Source of the DNA: Streptococcus suis
GTDB lineage: Bacteria; Bacillota; Bacilli; Lactobacillales; Streptococcaceae
Length of the DNA: 64,000 bases
Direction of reading: 5' to 3'
Assembly (NCBI GenBank): GCA_024583055.1
Contig: CP102145.1
Location: forward strand, 248,001 to 312,000
The number at the start of each line of letters is the position of its first letter. Positions within the stretch are counted from its first letter, which is position 1. Positions 36,440 to 45,938 of this stretch are shown piece after piece. The translations under genes and the position numbers were made by a program. Below the pieces are notes generated by a model. It saw only the letters and a program-made list of their open reading frames with translations, searched no databases and was not told where the DNA came from.

Positions 36440-37604
36440 TACCTTCAATAAGTGGAGTGTCATTTTCTTTTATGTCTCGATTAGCATCTATCCCCTCAGT
36501 ATGGTGATGGCGACGGCCTTACAACGGCTGGGATTTGCCTATCTCGCGAGCAAAAGCATCTTTTTCTTCTATGCGCTTATTTATCTATTTGCTTTTGTTA
36601 TCTTTGTGCGTTTTCCTTTGTCCATGAAACGGCTGACGAGTTTATATTTCATCTATCTCTTGTATATTATTTTGTATTTGACCAGTAATCGATTTGTCAA
36701 AAGGACTTTTACAGGGGTTGAGATGGTGATGATTTACACCTTTTATTTACCCTATGCGGTCTTGATTTTATCCCGAATAACTGATTTTTCCTATCTCTTT
36801 ACCAGCAAGTTCATAGAATATATGAATTATGTGATTATTATCAGTGCTTTTATCGTAAAATATGTCTTTCATAATGCAACGAATTACATGCCATATTCCT
36901 ATAACTTGTTACCGATTTGGCTGTTGTTTGTCTTTAATTTCATTCATCGCTCAAGCCTGTTGAAAGCAGGTATTGCGATTGTTATGTTGCTAGAAGGTGT
37001 TATTTACGGGGCGCGTGGTCCCTTGATTTGGTTGGCAGTGGGTGGTTTCCTGTGTTTGTTCATAGATTTGATTGAAAAAAAAGTCCTGCGTCACCTAACC
37101 TTAAAAACCTTCTTACAAATTTTCTCTGGCTTGGCACTGTTTGCAGGAATTTTCCTCTTTCTTAGACGGGTACTTGCTTCTGTTCATATAGAAGGTTCCT
37201 ATATTCTCAACCGTATCAATCAAGGGATTATTGGCGAGAGCACAGGGCGTAAGTTTATGATAGAGACGGCTATCGCGCATTTGAAAATCATGGGTGGGGA
37301 AATCAACGGGGCCTTTTTTGACAGAACCTTGATGCCGGATGGTATATATGTCCATAATTTTATCTTGGAAACCTATCTGAGCTTTGGCTGGGTCTTGGGG
37401 ACAATGATTTTGCTCTTTCTCGTTTATTTTATCGGCACAACCTTTTTCCGAGCATCTATGACCAATAAGAAAGTTGTCGTTTTTGCAGTTTCAGCCTTCT
37501 TTTTGAAATTCTTTGTAACGGGGAGTATGTATGGAGATTATAGTTTCATCATCATGCTTTCAGTAGTCTATGCTGTTTATCGGCAAGAGATGTGGAAGGA
37601 TTAA
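36429..37604 (+). CDS. Polysaccharide polymerase candidate (Wzy-like)
   Basis: 391 residues with ten or more hydrophobic segments and an extended extracellular loop (about 250-305, HIEGSYILNRINQGIIGE...). Topology, size and place between flippase and glycosyltransferases fit an O-antigen polymerase; Wzy proteins have little sequence identity, so this rests on context. ATG 36429 lacks a good ribosome binding site but is overlapped by the small frame 36305-36439. A two-way terminator follows. Confidence 0.72.
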   Translation: MENNTFNKWSVIFFYVSISIYPLSMVMATALQRLGFAYLASKSIFFFYALIYLFAFVIFVRFPLSMKRLTSLYFIYLLYIILYLTSNRFVKRTFTGVEMVMIYTFYLPYAVLILSRITDFSYLFTSKFIEYMNYVIIISAFIVKYVFHNATNYMPYSYNLLPIWLLFVFNFIHRSSLLKAGIAIVMLLEGVIYGARGPLIWLAVGGFLCLFIDLIEKKVLRHLTLKTFLQIFSGLALFAGIFLFLRRVLASVHIEGSYILNRINQGIIGESTGRKFMIETAIAHLKIMGGEINGAFFDRTLMPDGIYVHNFILETYLSFGWVLGTMILLFLVYFIGTTFFRASMTNKKVVVFAVSAFFLKFFVTGSMYGDYSFIIMLSVVYAVYRQEMWKD

Positions 37605-37630
37605 ATCTACCTTAGCGTAGCCATATAGAA

Positions 37631-37678
37631 AAATACCATACTAGATGGACAAACTTGTCTTGAACTAGTATGGTATTT
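37631..37678. terminator. Bidirectional terminator
   Basis: AAATACCATACTAG (37631-37644) and CTAGTATGGTATTT (37665-37678) are perfectly complementary, between the convergent polymerase and flippase genes. Confidence 0.85.
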
Positions 37679-37679
37679 C

Positions 37680-39170
37680 TTATGCTGGCAGTTTTCGTTT
37701 TAAAAAGTCAAATAATTCTTTCCGAGAGAAAGCATAATTGATCATCAAACTGATAATGGTTGTGACAAGGATACTGATGCTGCCAAAGACAATCCAACCG
37801 ACAATGGAACCAATACTTCCAGTAAATGGAAGGAGCAGGAGGTTGGACAAGGTAAAGATAGCCGCATCCATCAGTAATTGTTTAGAGATTGAAACGGGTT
37901 GACCTGTAATGATAAAACGGTAGGTATACCAGATATAATAGGCCAGACTGAAGGTTTGTGAAACAGCTGTACCGATGGCAACGCCAACAATGTTCAAAGG
38001 TACAACTAACATCAGAGAAATCGCTAAGTTTAAGATAGCTTCGGTATAGGTTCCAAACTGTGTTTTCTTAAATTCTCCGCTAGCGAAAACCAAGGTCCGG
38101 TAAGGCAAACGAATAGCGTAGAGAAGGAGGGAAATCGTCATGATATAGCCAAATAAAGGCTGGTTATAGTTGGCATCGGTCACCTTATCCGTATAGAGAA
38201 GGATGAATGGCGTCACCAATTGAAAGGTTGTCGCAAGGACAATGGTTGAACCAGTATGTAAGAGCCATTCTAACTTTCTAAATTGCCGAAAGAGAAGTTG
38301 GTGATCGTCCAAATGTAGGGCACGCCCAAGAAAGGGACGCAAGCCACTGGTTGCTGCATTGAGAAAAGTTTTAATTCCCTGAAAGACCGTGTTATAAATC
38401 GCATAGACAGATACACTGTTCAAGCTTGAGAACATAGAAAGGATGACAATATCGGTACTTTCTTGAACAGTATAGGCGATATGCTGACCAATTCCATACC
38501 ATTGTTGGTTGATTTTAAAGTTTTTATCAATTACTTGCTTGGAAATATGGTAATGCTTGTGGACGTAGTAACTGATAGAGATTGGTGGGATTATAAAGAC
38601 CAATGCTGAAACGAATTTAACTAGAAATACAGTTTGTCCCTGTTTAATGAGAAACATGGAAAGTAAGAGATTGGCAATATTGGTCAATCCTTGTAAGATT
38701 TCCTTGATATAGGCTTTTTGATCAGAGCCTAAAATGATTTGACTGGTGATGCCAACAAAAAATTGAAGGAGATGCGACAGAGAAAGAATAGCAATCAGAC
38801 TCATTATTTGTTGCTGTGAGAAATGGCTGGACAGTACCTGAGGGAGAAAGAGGCAGAGTACACCGACATAAAAGATTAAAAAGAGTCCAATCTTATTGAA
38901 AAATTGCTGAGACTTATAATAAATGGTGGACAGTTTCCCATAATCTTGGTCCAACAATGGTTTATACATAGCAGCTTGGACGACAGTTCCCATTCCCATA
39001 TCCAATAGGCTAATCAAGGTCAGATATTGAGTAATACTGGACATGAGCCCATTGACTTCTGAACCATAAGCTGTGATGAAAAGCCGAGGGAGAATTAAAC
39101 TACAGACGATTGAAATACATTTGTTCAAAAGGGAAATAATCCCGTTGATTTTCAGTGATTTTGTATTCAT
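37680..39170 (-). CDS. Polysaccharide flippase (Wzx/PST family)
   Basis: 496 residues with about 12-14 membrane segments. INGIISLLNKCISIVCSLILPRLFI at the N-terminus is typical of oligosaccharide flippases of the MOP superfamily. It would carry lipid-linked repeat units across the membrane for the polymerase. Transcribed toward the polymerase gene; ATG at 39170 follows AAAGG. Confidence 0.88.
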   Translation of the reverse strand: MNTKSLKINGIISLLNKCISIVCSLILPRLFITAYGSEVNGLMSSITQYLTLISLLDMGMGTVVQAAMYKPLLDQDYGKLSTIYYKSQQFFNKIGLFLIFYVGVLCLFLPQVLSSHFSQQQIMSLIAILSLSHLLQFFVGITSQIILGSDQKAYIKEILQGLTNIANLLLSMFLIKQGQTVFLVKFVSALVFIIPPISISYYVHKHYHISKQVIDKNFKINQQWYGIGQHIAYTVQESTDIVILSMFSSLNSVSVYAIYNTVFQGIKTFLNAATSGLRPFLGRALHLDDHQLLFRQFRKLEWLLHTGSTIVLATTFQLVTPFILLYTDKVTDANYNQPLFGYIMTISLLLYAIRLPYRTLVFASGEFKKTQFGTYTEAILNLAISLMLVVPLNIVGVAIGTAVSQTFSLAYYIWYTYRFIITGQPVSISKQLLMDAAIFTLSNLLLLPFTGSIGSIVGWIVFGSISILVTTIISLMINYAFSRKELFDFLKRKLPA

Positions 39171-39239
39171 TCCAAGCCTTTCCTTGTGAATTTATCGGTA
39201 ACATTTTTTGAAATGTAAACCCTTTTTTGGTAGAATGAT

Positions 39240-39677
39240 GTGAAGGGTTTCATAATTTTAAAAGGAAATAGTGATGGTGTCTATGTTGACTTAATGGTTG
39301 CAGCTAATAATATTACAAGTGTTCATGATCAGATGTACACCTATCGTATTTGTGCAAATTCGCTCAGTTCAGATTTCCGAGTAAAGAATATTCTCGAATT
39401 AGTTGCTTCCTGCGAGCTTTTGCTTAAAAATTGCAAGAATCATAAAGAGTATTATGAATTTAAATTGATTGAGGCGCTCTTGCAATTATTGATGGTTTCC
39501 ATCAAAGAAAACTATCAATCTGCTAAAGCATACCTGAAAAGATTGGATTTCAGAAAGAACAAATACTTGTATAGTCTCTTAAAAAATGAGTATTCTTACC
39601 TGTTTTTCTTGCTATTTTGTATCTACTGCCAACCAATTATCAGCTGTCATCCCTCTTGCTTGGTTTTGTTTCCTTAG
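39240..39677 (+). pseudogene. C-terminal fragment of a family 2 glycosyltransferase
   Basis: A 145-codon frame from GTG 39240. SDGVYVDLMVAANNITSVHDQMYTYR matches the C-terminal part of the enzyme at 35186-36130 (GEGIYFELMIAANTITTVPEKLYIYR), but the whole catalytic GT-A part is missing. An extended -10 (TGGTAGAAT) sits directly before it, so it may be transcribed. A remnant rather than a working enzyme. Confidence 0.7.
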
Positions 39678-39710
39678 AACCTGTATTTACAACTTGTGAA
39701 CACAGATTCT
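39676..39710. repeat. Palindromic repeat, second copy
   Basis: AGAACCTGTATTTACA (39676-39691) and TGTGAACACAGATTCT (39695-39710) form an imperfect palindrome with a 3-base centre. Both arms match those at 15395-15465 before carA. Confidence 0.5.
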
Positions 39711-39716
39711 ACGCTT

Positions 39717-40616
39717 TTACTTTATTTTATTTTTTAGGTTAATAAAACCACGAAGGGCTTGCCAACCAAAACAAGAAACAAGGAGATAGATAGCTGCAAG
39801 TGGAGTTGGTTGGATACGCAGTGACTGCCACAGATGATGGCGTACCTGACCAATGTCTCTTAAACCATAGTAGCGCAGAGCTAGATAATATTCCTGGTAG
39901 CTAGCTAGTTTTCTCTCAGGCACGAGTTTTAGTCTGCTATTTATCTCGGCAGCACGTTTGGAAACAACCTGATAACCTTGAATGACCTTGTTGCTGTTTT
40001 TTGAAATGCAGTCATCTTGAATTTCATAGACAACTAGGTCTTCCGAAATCTTATAGCCCTTGGAAACTTCTAGGAGTTTTAAAAAGAGATCCCAATCTTG
40101 ACAGCTTAATAAGCTGTTATCCAAGCCACCAATCTGTAGGAACAAGGATTTTTTTACCATCAAGGTTGAGAAACCACCGAGATTATTTTGTAAAATAGTA
40201 TCTCCAACATTCAGAAGTCCTTCCGATGGTACATGGATAGCAGTTGAGCCAAATCCAGTCACGACAAATCCTACTTCGGGATATTTTCGGAAGATAAGTT
40301 CTTGTTTTTCTAACTTACTTGGCAAGAAATAGTCATCGGAATCCAGAAAGGCAATCAATTCACCTTTAGCTAGCTCAACGCCCTTATTGCGACAAACATT
40401 AGCGCCACTATTTTCAGCTAATTGGTGTACAATAAGCTGAGGGATTTGCTCCTGCAATTGCTTTAGGACAGCTAGTGAGTCATCTGTCGAAAAGTCATCC
40501 ACAACAATAATTTCCCAATTGGAGTAGGTTTGACTAATGACACTTTTGAGGACTTCTTGCAGTAGATGACCTCTATTGTAGTTGGGAATAACTACTGAAA
40601 TTAATGGTAAAGACAT
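39717..40616 (-). CDS. Family 2 glycosyltransferase
   Basis: 299 residues. MSLPLISVVIPNYNRGHLLQEVL starts the GT-A domain; VVDDFSTDDSL and AFLDSDDYFLP (DxD) follow. I chose ATG 40616, after AAAAGGAAAAAA, rather than the upstream frame start at 40748, which runs into the divergent neighbour. Substrate unknown. Confidence 0.85.
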   Translation of the reverse strand: MSLPLISVVIPNYNRGHLLQEVLKSVISQTYSNWEIIVVDDFSTDDSLAVLKQLQEQIPQLIVHQLAENSGANVCRNKGVELAKGELIAFLDSDDYFLPSKLEKQELIFRKYPEVGFVVTGFGSTAIHVPSEGLLNVGDTILQNNLGGFSTLMVKKSLFLQIGGLDNSLLSCQDWDLFLKLLEVSKGYKISEDLVVYEIQDDCISKNSNKVIQGYQVVSKRAAEINSRLKLVPERKLASYQEYYLALRYYGLRDIGQVRHHLWQSLRIQPTPLAAIYLLVSCFGWQALRGFINLKNKIK

Positions 40617-40701
40617 TTTGTTTTTTCCTTTTCGTCTATTATCGCTATTAATATTACTATAATAGATACTAATTTTCAAATATATTTGCTGAGGATATGC
40701 A

Positions 40702-41472
40702 ATGAATAAAGACCTATCTCGTCCATTGGTTAGCGTAATTATACCCATGTATAATGCAGCTGACTATATTACTGAGACAATTAACTCTGTTTTACAACAA
40801 ACCTATCAGAATTATGAAATTATCGTGGTAGACGATTGCTCGACAGACCAGTCTGTTGTCCTTGTTAAAGAGATGATGACTTGGGTACCCGATTTGACTC
40901 TCTTGGAGAATCCCACTAATTCAGGGGTGGCAATATCTAGGAATAAAGGAGTAGCAGCGGCGCATGGTCGCTATATTTGCTTCTTAGACGCAGATGACCT
41001 TTGGTTGCCAACAAAATTAGAAAAGCAACTTGCCTTCACAGAAGCAAACGGTCATGCTTTTACATTTACAGCCTACCAATTTGCTGACGAAAACGGTACA
41101 AGTTTAAACAAAATAGTCAAAGTTCCTGCTAAAATCTCTTACCAGGAATCGCTACGCAATCACACGATTTTCACTTCAACCGTTATGCTGGATTTACACC
41201 AGTTGACAAAAGAGCAGATTGCGATGCCTGATGTCCGTAGAGGACAGGATACTGCTACTTGGTGGAAGATACTGAAAGTTACAGGTTACGCTTATAGCTT
41301 ACCTGAAGCTCTGTCTATCTACCGCCGCGTCAACTCTTCCTTATCTGCAAACAAACTAAAGGCCATCAAACGGACATGGTATCTATTTAGAAAAGTTGAA
41401 GGTCTATCCTTAATTCAAACGATTATTCCCTTCATTGGGTATGCCTATAACGCTGTGAAGAGGAGGATATAG
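40702..41472 (+). CDS. Family 2 glycosyltransferase
   Basis: 256 residues. VSVIIPMYNAADYITETINSVL, VVDDCSTDQS and CFLDADDLWLP (DxD) mark a GT-A enzyme of the CpsJ/EpsE-like type, with YRRVNSSLSANK near the end. Divergent from the gene at 39717-40616. The next gene begins two bases after its stop. Confidence 0.87.
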   Translation: MNKDLSRPLVSVIIPMYNAADYITETINSVLQQTYQNYEIIVVDDCSTDQSVVLVKEMMTWVPDLTLLENPTNSGVAISRNKGVAAAHGRYICFLDADDLWLPTKLEKQLAFTEANGHAFTFTAYQFADENGTSLNKIVKVPAKISYQESLRNHTIFTSTVMLDLHQLTKEQIAMPDVRRGQDTATWWKILKVTGYAYSLPEALSIYRRVNSSLSANKLKAIKRTWYLFRKVEGLSLIQTIIPFIGYAYNAVKRRI

Positions 41473-41474
41473 GA

Positions 41475-42269
41475 ATGGTTGTATTAGTAGCGACAGTGGA
41501 TAATCACAATGTAGACAAATTACTTGAGACGATGAATTTAACATCTGTTGTCACGATTATTGTTAATCAGTATCGGTCAGGTCGTGAGCAGTCTGAATTG
41601 GTAACAAAAGAGCGTTCGACCATACTGCATTCCAATCGTTTGGGCTTGAGTGCCAGTAGAAACGATGCTCTTGCCCTAGCACCTGAGCATGCGATTTGTC
41701 AAATTGCAGATGATGACATGGTTTTTGTCGATAACTACCAGGAGATTGTGGCTGAGGCCTATCAGGAATTTCCAGATGCGGATGTGATTGTCTTTTATGT
41801 AGACAATGAGGTGGCAACCATGGCCAAGAAACCATTGAAAAAAGGAAGAATTCATCATATTGGGGCAATGAGAACCTCTTCTGTGCAGATTAGCTTTAAA
41901 AAATCTAGTATATTACAAAAAGGAATTGTGTTTGATGAACGGTTCGGAATTGGTGCTAAATATGGTTCGGGTGAAGAAAATATTTTATTATTCGATGCTC
42001 TTCGCAAGGGATTGAAAATTTATAGTTATCCTGTCAAAATTGCAACTTTGATAGATGCTAGAGCTTCTTATTGGGATCGGTCTAATTCACCAGAATTTTG
42101 TCGAAAAAAAGGTGCAATCTTCAAGCGGATGACAGCCAACTGGTATTGGTTATTGATTTTGCAATTTGCCATACGAAAACGAAAAATGATGCTACCAGAA
42201 ATAAAAATAACGGACAATATTCGCTATATGTTCCAAGGAGCAAGGGAATTTTCAAGAAATAAGGACTAG
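41475..42269 (+). CDS. Glycosyltransferase-like protein, divergent
   Basis: 264 residues. SNRLGLSASRNDALALA and CQIADDDMVFVDNY (a DxD-like motif) resemble family 2 glycosyltransferases, but the usual N-terminal VSVIIPxYN block is replaced by VVLVATVDNHNVDKLLET. It follows the previous gene by two bases and is probably co-transcribed. A sugar transferase role is likely but not certain. Confidence 0.65.
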   Translation: MVVLVATVDNHNVDKLLETMNLTSVVTIIVNQYRSGREQSELVTKERSTILHSNRLGLSASRNDALALAPEHAICQIADDDMVFVDNYQEIVAEAYQEFPDADVIVFYVDNEVATMAKKPLKKGRIHHIGAMRTSSVQISFKKSSILQKGIVFDERFGIGAKYGSGEENILLFDALRKGLKIYSYPVKIATLIDARASYWDRSNSPEFCRKKGAIFKRMTANWYWLLILQFAIRKRKMMLPEIKITDNIRYMFQGAREFSRNKD

Positions 42270-42277
42270 AGGTTTAC

Positions 42278-42901
42278 ATGGTATTATCAAAAAAACGTGC
42301 ACGAAAAGTAATTGAAGAAATTATTGCCCTCTATCCAGACGCCAAGCCAAGTTTGGATTTTAGAAATCATTTCGAACTGCTGGTAGCGGTCATGTTGTCT
42401 GCTCAGACGACAGATGCGGCGGTCAATAAGGCAACACCTGCCTTGTTTGAGGCCTATCCGACACCAGAGGCTATGGCAGCAGCCGAGGTCAAAGACATTG
42501 AGCCCTATATCTCACGCTTGGGTCTTTACCGTAACAAGGCTAAATTCCTCAAAGAATGCGCCCAGCAGTTGTTGGATCAATTTGACGGTGTAGTTCCACA
42601 GACACGCGAGGAATTGGAAAGTTTGGCTGGAGTAGGCCGCAAGACCGCCAACGTCGTCATGAGTGTCGGCTTTGGCATCCCAGCTTTTGCGGTGGATACG
42701 CATGTCGGTCGCATCTGCAAACACCATGATATTGTTAAAAAATCCGCTACGCCACTGGAAACAGAAAAACGGGTCATGGAAGTTTTGCCACCAGAACTCT
42801 GGCTCCCAGCCCATCAGGCCATGATTTATTTTGGACGGGAAGTATGCCATCCGAAAAATCCAGAATGCGCAAAATTTCCTCAATTATATGAATTTGATTA
42901 A
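42278..42901 (+). CDS. nth: Endonuclease III
   Basis: 207 residues. HhH motif LAGVGRKTANVV with the catalytic Lys, and FAVDTHVGR with the catalytic Asp, so it should be a bifunctional DNA glycosylase/AP lyase for oxidised pyrimidines. The C-terminus CHPKNPECAKFPQLYEFD has only two cysteines, so the usual four-Cys [4Fe-4S] cluster is absent; I recall the same in other streptococci. Downstream of the polysaccharide genes and possibly read from them. Confidence 0.94.
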   Translation: MVLSKKRARKVIEEIIALYPDAKPSLDFRNHFELLVAVMLSAQTTDAAVNKATPALFEAYPTPEAMAAAEVKDIEPYISRLGLYRNKAKFLKECAQQLLDQFDGVVPQTREELESLAGVGRKTANVVMSVGFGIPAFAVDTHVGRICKHHDIVKKSATPLETEKRVMEVLPPELWLPAHQAMIYFGREVCHPKNPECAKFPQLYEFD

Positions 42902-42929
42902 AAAATCTTCAGTTTTTGGAGATTTTTTT
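42898..42929 (+). terminator. nth terminator
   Basis: AAAAAATCT pairs with AGATTTTTT around a short loop, with a T-run; it overlaps the nth stop codon. Confidence 0.8.
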
Positions 42930-43081
42930 GATTGTTAGGACAATTTCATTCAGAAAACAAGAATGATTTTTTGAATTTGTTCTAAAATATTCTCAAAAAT
43001 CGAATAATACGAATGAAGTGACGTTTTAAATGTTGGATAATTGAGAATAAGCGAACGTTAATCATCTGCATGGCCTTGTAT

Positions 43082-43110
43082 TTGACAAAAACCAAACGAT
43101 AGTATATAAT
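43082..43110 (+). promoter_or_regulatory. guaC promoter
   Basis: Consensus TTGACA (43082-43087), 17-base spacer, TATAAT (43105-43110). About 30 bases upstream, AAGCGAACGTTAAT resembles a PurR box (core CGAAC), and a weaker CGAATAATACGAAT lies further up; PurR control is inferred only. Confidence 0.75.
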
Positions 43111-43183
43111 TTATTCTGTAAGTTGATTAAAAAACGAAAAAAATGTATTTTTCGGAAGATTGTTCAGAAAATGAGGTAAAGCT

Positions 43184-44167
43184 ATGTACAACGAAATGCC
43201 GGTATTTGACTATGAGGATATTCAGTTAATTCCCAACAAATGTATCATCAACAGCCGTTCTGAGGCGGATACGACGGTGACTTTGGGCAAGTACAGTTTC
43301 AAACTTCCTGTAGTTCCGGCCAATATGCAGACCATTATTGATGAGGATGTGGCGGAGATGCTGGCTAAGGACCGTTATTTCTACATTATGCACCGTTTTG
43401 ACGAAGAAGGACGCATTCCCTTTATCAAACGGATGCATGACCAAGGTTTGATTGCTTCTATTTCCGTCGGTGTCAAAGACTATGAATATGATTTTGTGAC
43501 TAGCTTGAAAAACGATGTGCCCGAATTTATCACCATTGACATTGCGCATGGTCATGCGGACAGTGTCATCAAGATGATCAAGCATATTAAGAAAGAGTTG
43601 CCAGAGACATTTGTTATCGCGGGAAATGTTGGGACGCCTGAAGCGGTTCGTGAGTTGGAGAATGCGGGTGCTGACGCAACCAAGGTCGGCATTGGTCCGG
43701 GTAAAGTATGTATTACTAAGGTTAAGACAGGCTTTGGTACAGGTGGTTGGCAGCTGGCAGCCCTTCGTTGGTGTGCTAAAGCGGCTCGTAAACCCATTAT
43801 TGCGGATGGTGGTATCCGTACGCATGGTGACATTGCCAAATCCATCCGTTTCGGTGCCAGCATGGTCATGATTGGTTCCCTCTTTGCAGGGCATATTGAA
43901 AGTCCGGGTAAAACCATTGAAGTGGACGGCGAGAAATTCAAAGAATACTATGGATCGGCCTCTGAATATCAAAAAGGTGCTTATAAAAATGTAGAAGGCA
44001 AGAAGATTCTCCTGCCAGCTAAGGGGCATCTCAAGGATACTTTGGTGGAAATGGAACAGGACCTGCAGTCATCCATTTCTTACGCAGGTGGTCGTGATTT
44101 GAACAGCCTGCGCCATGTGGACTATGTCGTCGTGAAAAATTCCATCTGGAACGGCGATTCGATTTAA
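43184..44167 (+). CDS. guaC: GMP reductase
   Basis: 327 residues, IMPDH/GMPR TIM barrel. [18 protein letters not shown] holds the catalytic Cys; no CBS domains, which separates it from IMP dehydrogenase. Converts GMP to IMP with NADPH. GAGGTAAAGCT precedes ATG 43184. A strong promoter and a 75-base leader with GTTGATTAAAAAACG-type A-rich sequence come before it. Confidence 0.96.
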   Translation: MYNEMPVFDYEDIQLIPNKCIINSRSEADTTVTLGKYSFKLPVVPANMQTIIDEDVAEMLAKDRYFYIMHRFDEEGRIPFIKRMHDQGLIASISVGVKDYEYDFVTSLKNDVPEFITIDIAHGHADSVIKMIKHIKKELPETFVIAGNVGTPEAVRELENAGADATKVGIGPGKVCITKVKTGFGTGGWQLAALRWCAKAARKPIIADGGIRTHGDIAKSIRFGASMVMIGSLFAGHIESPGKTIEVDGEKFKEYYGSASEYQKGAYKNVEGKKILLPAKGHLKDTLVEMEQDLQSSISYAGGRDLNSLRHVDYVVVKNSIWNGDSI

Positions 44168-44250
44168 TTTATGTTTGTAATGAAATAGAAGACTTGCAGT
44201 GCAGGTCCTTTTCTTGATACAATAGGTTGACTAAGATTAAAGGACCGATT

Positions 44251-45594
44251 ATGTATCCAACTAAAACAATAAAAGAAAAGTTTCTTCTCTTTCTAAAAAT
44301 TTTTCTGCCGATTTTGATTTATCAATTTGCTAACTTTTCGGCTTCTTTCGTCGATACCATGATGACGGGACAGTTTAGTACCCTTGATTTGGCGGGTGTT
44401 TCTATGGCGACCAGTTTGTGGAACCCATTTTTCTCCTTTTTGACAGGGATTGTGTCGGCTTTGGTTCCCATTATCGGCCATCATCTGGGCAAGGGCGATA
44501 AGAACAAGATTCGCGAAGAATTTCACCAGTTTGTCTATTTGTCTGGCTTTTTGGCCTTAATTTTGTATATCTTGGTCTTTGTTTTTGCTAGGCCTATTTT
44601 GAGCTGGCTGGGCTTAGAGGTTGAAGTTGCAGGAGTTGCTCTGTCCTATCTCTACTATATTTCCATTGGCATCCCGCCTTTTCTCATCTTCAGCGTCTGC
44701 CGGTCCTTTTTCGATGCCCTCGGTCTGACCCGACTGTCCATGTACCTCATGTTGCTCCTGGTTCCCTTTAACACCCTCTTTAACTATTTCTTGATTTATG
44801 GGAAATTGGGACTGCCGGCCCTGGGCGGATCAGGTGCTGGACTTGGGACTGCTTTGGCTTATTGGGCAGTCTTAGCAGTGGTTGTCCTGGTCATGAGGAA
44901 AAATAAGCAGATTGCATCCTACCAAGTGTGGGACTGGACATCCTTTAATCCTGCCATACTCAAAGAAGGAGTAAAAATCGGTCTTCCCATCGGTCTACAG
45001 GTTTTCGCAGAAGTAGCCATTTTTGCAGTGGTCGGGCTCTACATGTCCAAATATTCTGCGCAGACCATTGCGGCCCACCAGGCAGCTATGAATTTTGCGA
45101 CTCTCATGTATGCCTTCCCGCTCAGCATTTCCATGGCCCTGCCTATTCTGGTTTCCTACGAACACGGGGCAAAACGCCTGAAAGATGTCCAGCAGTACAG
45201 TCTGATTGGCCGCTTGACAGCCGTTCTCTTTGCCAGTCTGACCTTGACTTTCCTTTATTTTAATCGGGAAATGGTAGCAGGTCTTTATGGTATAGAACCT
45301 GAATTTATCGCCTTAACATCTGACTTCCTGGTCTTTGCCCTCTTTTTCCAACTGGCAGATGCCTTTACAGCACCGATTCAGGGGATTTTACGGGGCTACA
45401 AGGACACCACCTTTCCCTTTGTGCTAGGCCTAGTGTCCTACTGGTCCATGACCTTCCCTATTGCCTGGTTGCTGGATAGTCTGACGGACTTGGGACCAAA
45501 AGCTTACTGGATTGGCTTGATTGTCGGGATATTCACCTGCGGGATTTCCTTGAATCTACGCTTACGATATATTGTAAAAAAAGATAAGCAATAA
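44251..45594 (+). CDS. MATE family efflux transporter
   Basis: 447 residues with 12 membrane segments in two homologous halves; VDTMMTGQFSTLDLAGVSMATSLWNP and the second-half VFAEVAIFAVVGLYMSK are typical. NorM/DinF-type proteins export cationic compounds in exchange for Na+ or H+. I chose ATG 44251, after AAAGGACC, over a TTG at 44227. Confidence 0.9.
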   Translation: MYPTKTIKEKFLLFLKIFLPILIYQFANFSASFVDTMMTGQFSTLDLAGVSMATSLWNPFFSFLTGIVSALVPIIGHHLGKGDKNKIREEFHQFVYLSGFLALILYILVFVFARPILSWLGLEVEVAGVALSYLYYISIGIPPFLIFSVCRSFFDALGLTRLSMYLMLLLVPFNTLFNYFLIYGKLGLPALGGSGAGLGTALAYWAVLAVVVLVMRKNKQIASYQVWDWTSFNPAILKEGVKIGLPIGLQVFAEVAIFAVVGLYMSKYSAQTIAAHQAAMNFATLMYAFPLSISMALPILVSYEHGAKRLKDVQQYSLIGRLTAVLFASLTLTFLYFNREMVAGLYGIEPEFIALTSDFLVFALFFQLADAFTAPIQGILRGYKDTTFPFVLGLVSYWSMTFPIAWLLDSLTDLGPKAYWIGLIVGIFTCGISLNLRLRYIVKKDKQ

Positions 45595-45596
45595 GC

Positions 45597-45632
45597 AAAA
45601 AGCTGACTGGAAAGAAGACAAGTCAGCTTTTT
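45597..45632. terminator. Bidirectional terminator
   Basis: AAAAAGCTGACT-type left arm (45597-45608) pairs with AGTCAGCTTTTT (45621-45632) between two convergent genes. Confidence 0.88.
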
Positions 45633-45634
45633 GC

Positions 45635-45817
45635 TTATTTGCATTTCATTTCACCATGCGGGAAATAAGTTCCCTCTTTCATGTCGTTAATAAAGACATG
45701 GATAGCTTCCTTCGGGGCGTTGGTATTACGCGAAACAACCTCTGTCACCTCACGAGCTAGGGCAATTTTTTGCTCCTCAGTGCGACCTTCAAATAAATCA
45801 ATACGTACAAATGGCAT
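45635..45817 (-). CDS. 4-oxalocrotonate tautomerase family protein
   Basis: 60 residues. MPFVRIDLFEGRTEEQKIALARE: Pro after the initiator Met is the catalytic base in this family, and Arg in the EGRT block is conserved. Family members work as hexamers of such small chains; the substrate here is unknown. I chose ATG 45817, after AAAAGGAGAAT, over a frame start at 45889. Confidence 0.88.
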   Translation of the reverse strand: MPFVRIDLFEGRTEEQKIALAREVTEVVSRNTNAPKEAIHVFINDMKEGTYFPHGEMKCK

Positions 45818-45938
45818 ATAAATTCTCCTTTTTGTTGAATATTTTATCACAGTAAAAAAATTATTCAAGTATTTTATAAATAATTGCAATTTTATCCTTT
45901 GTTCTATATAATAATATTGTGAAAGAAAGGAGATAGAT

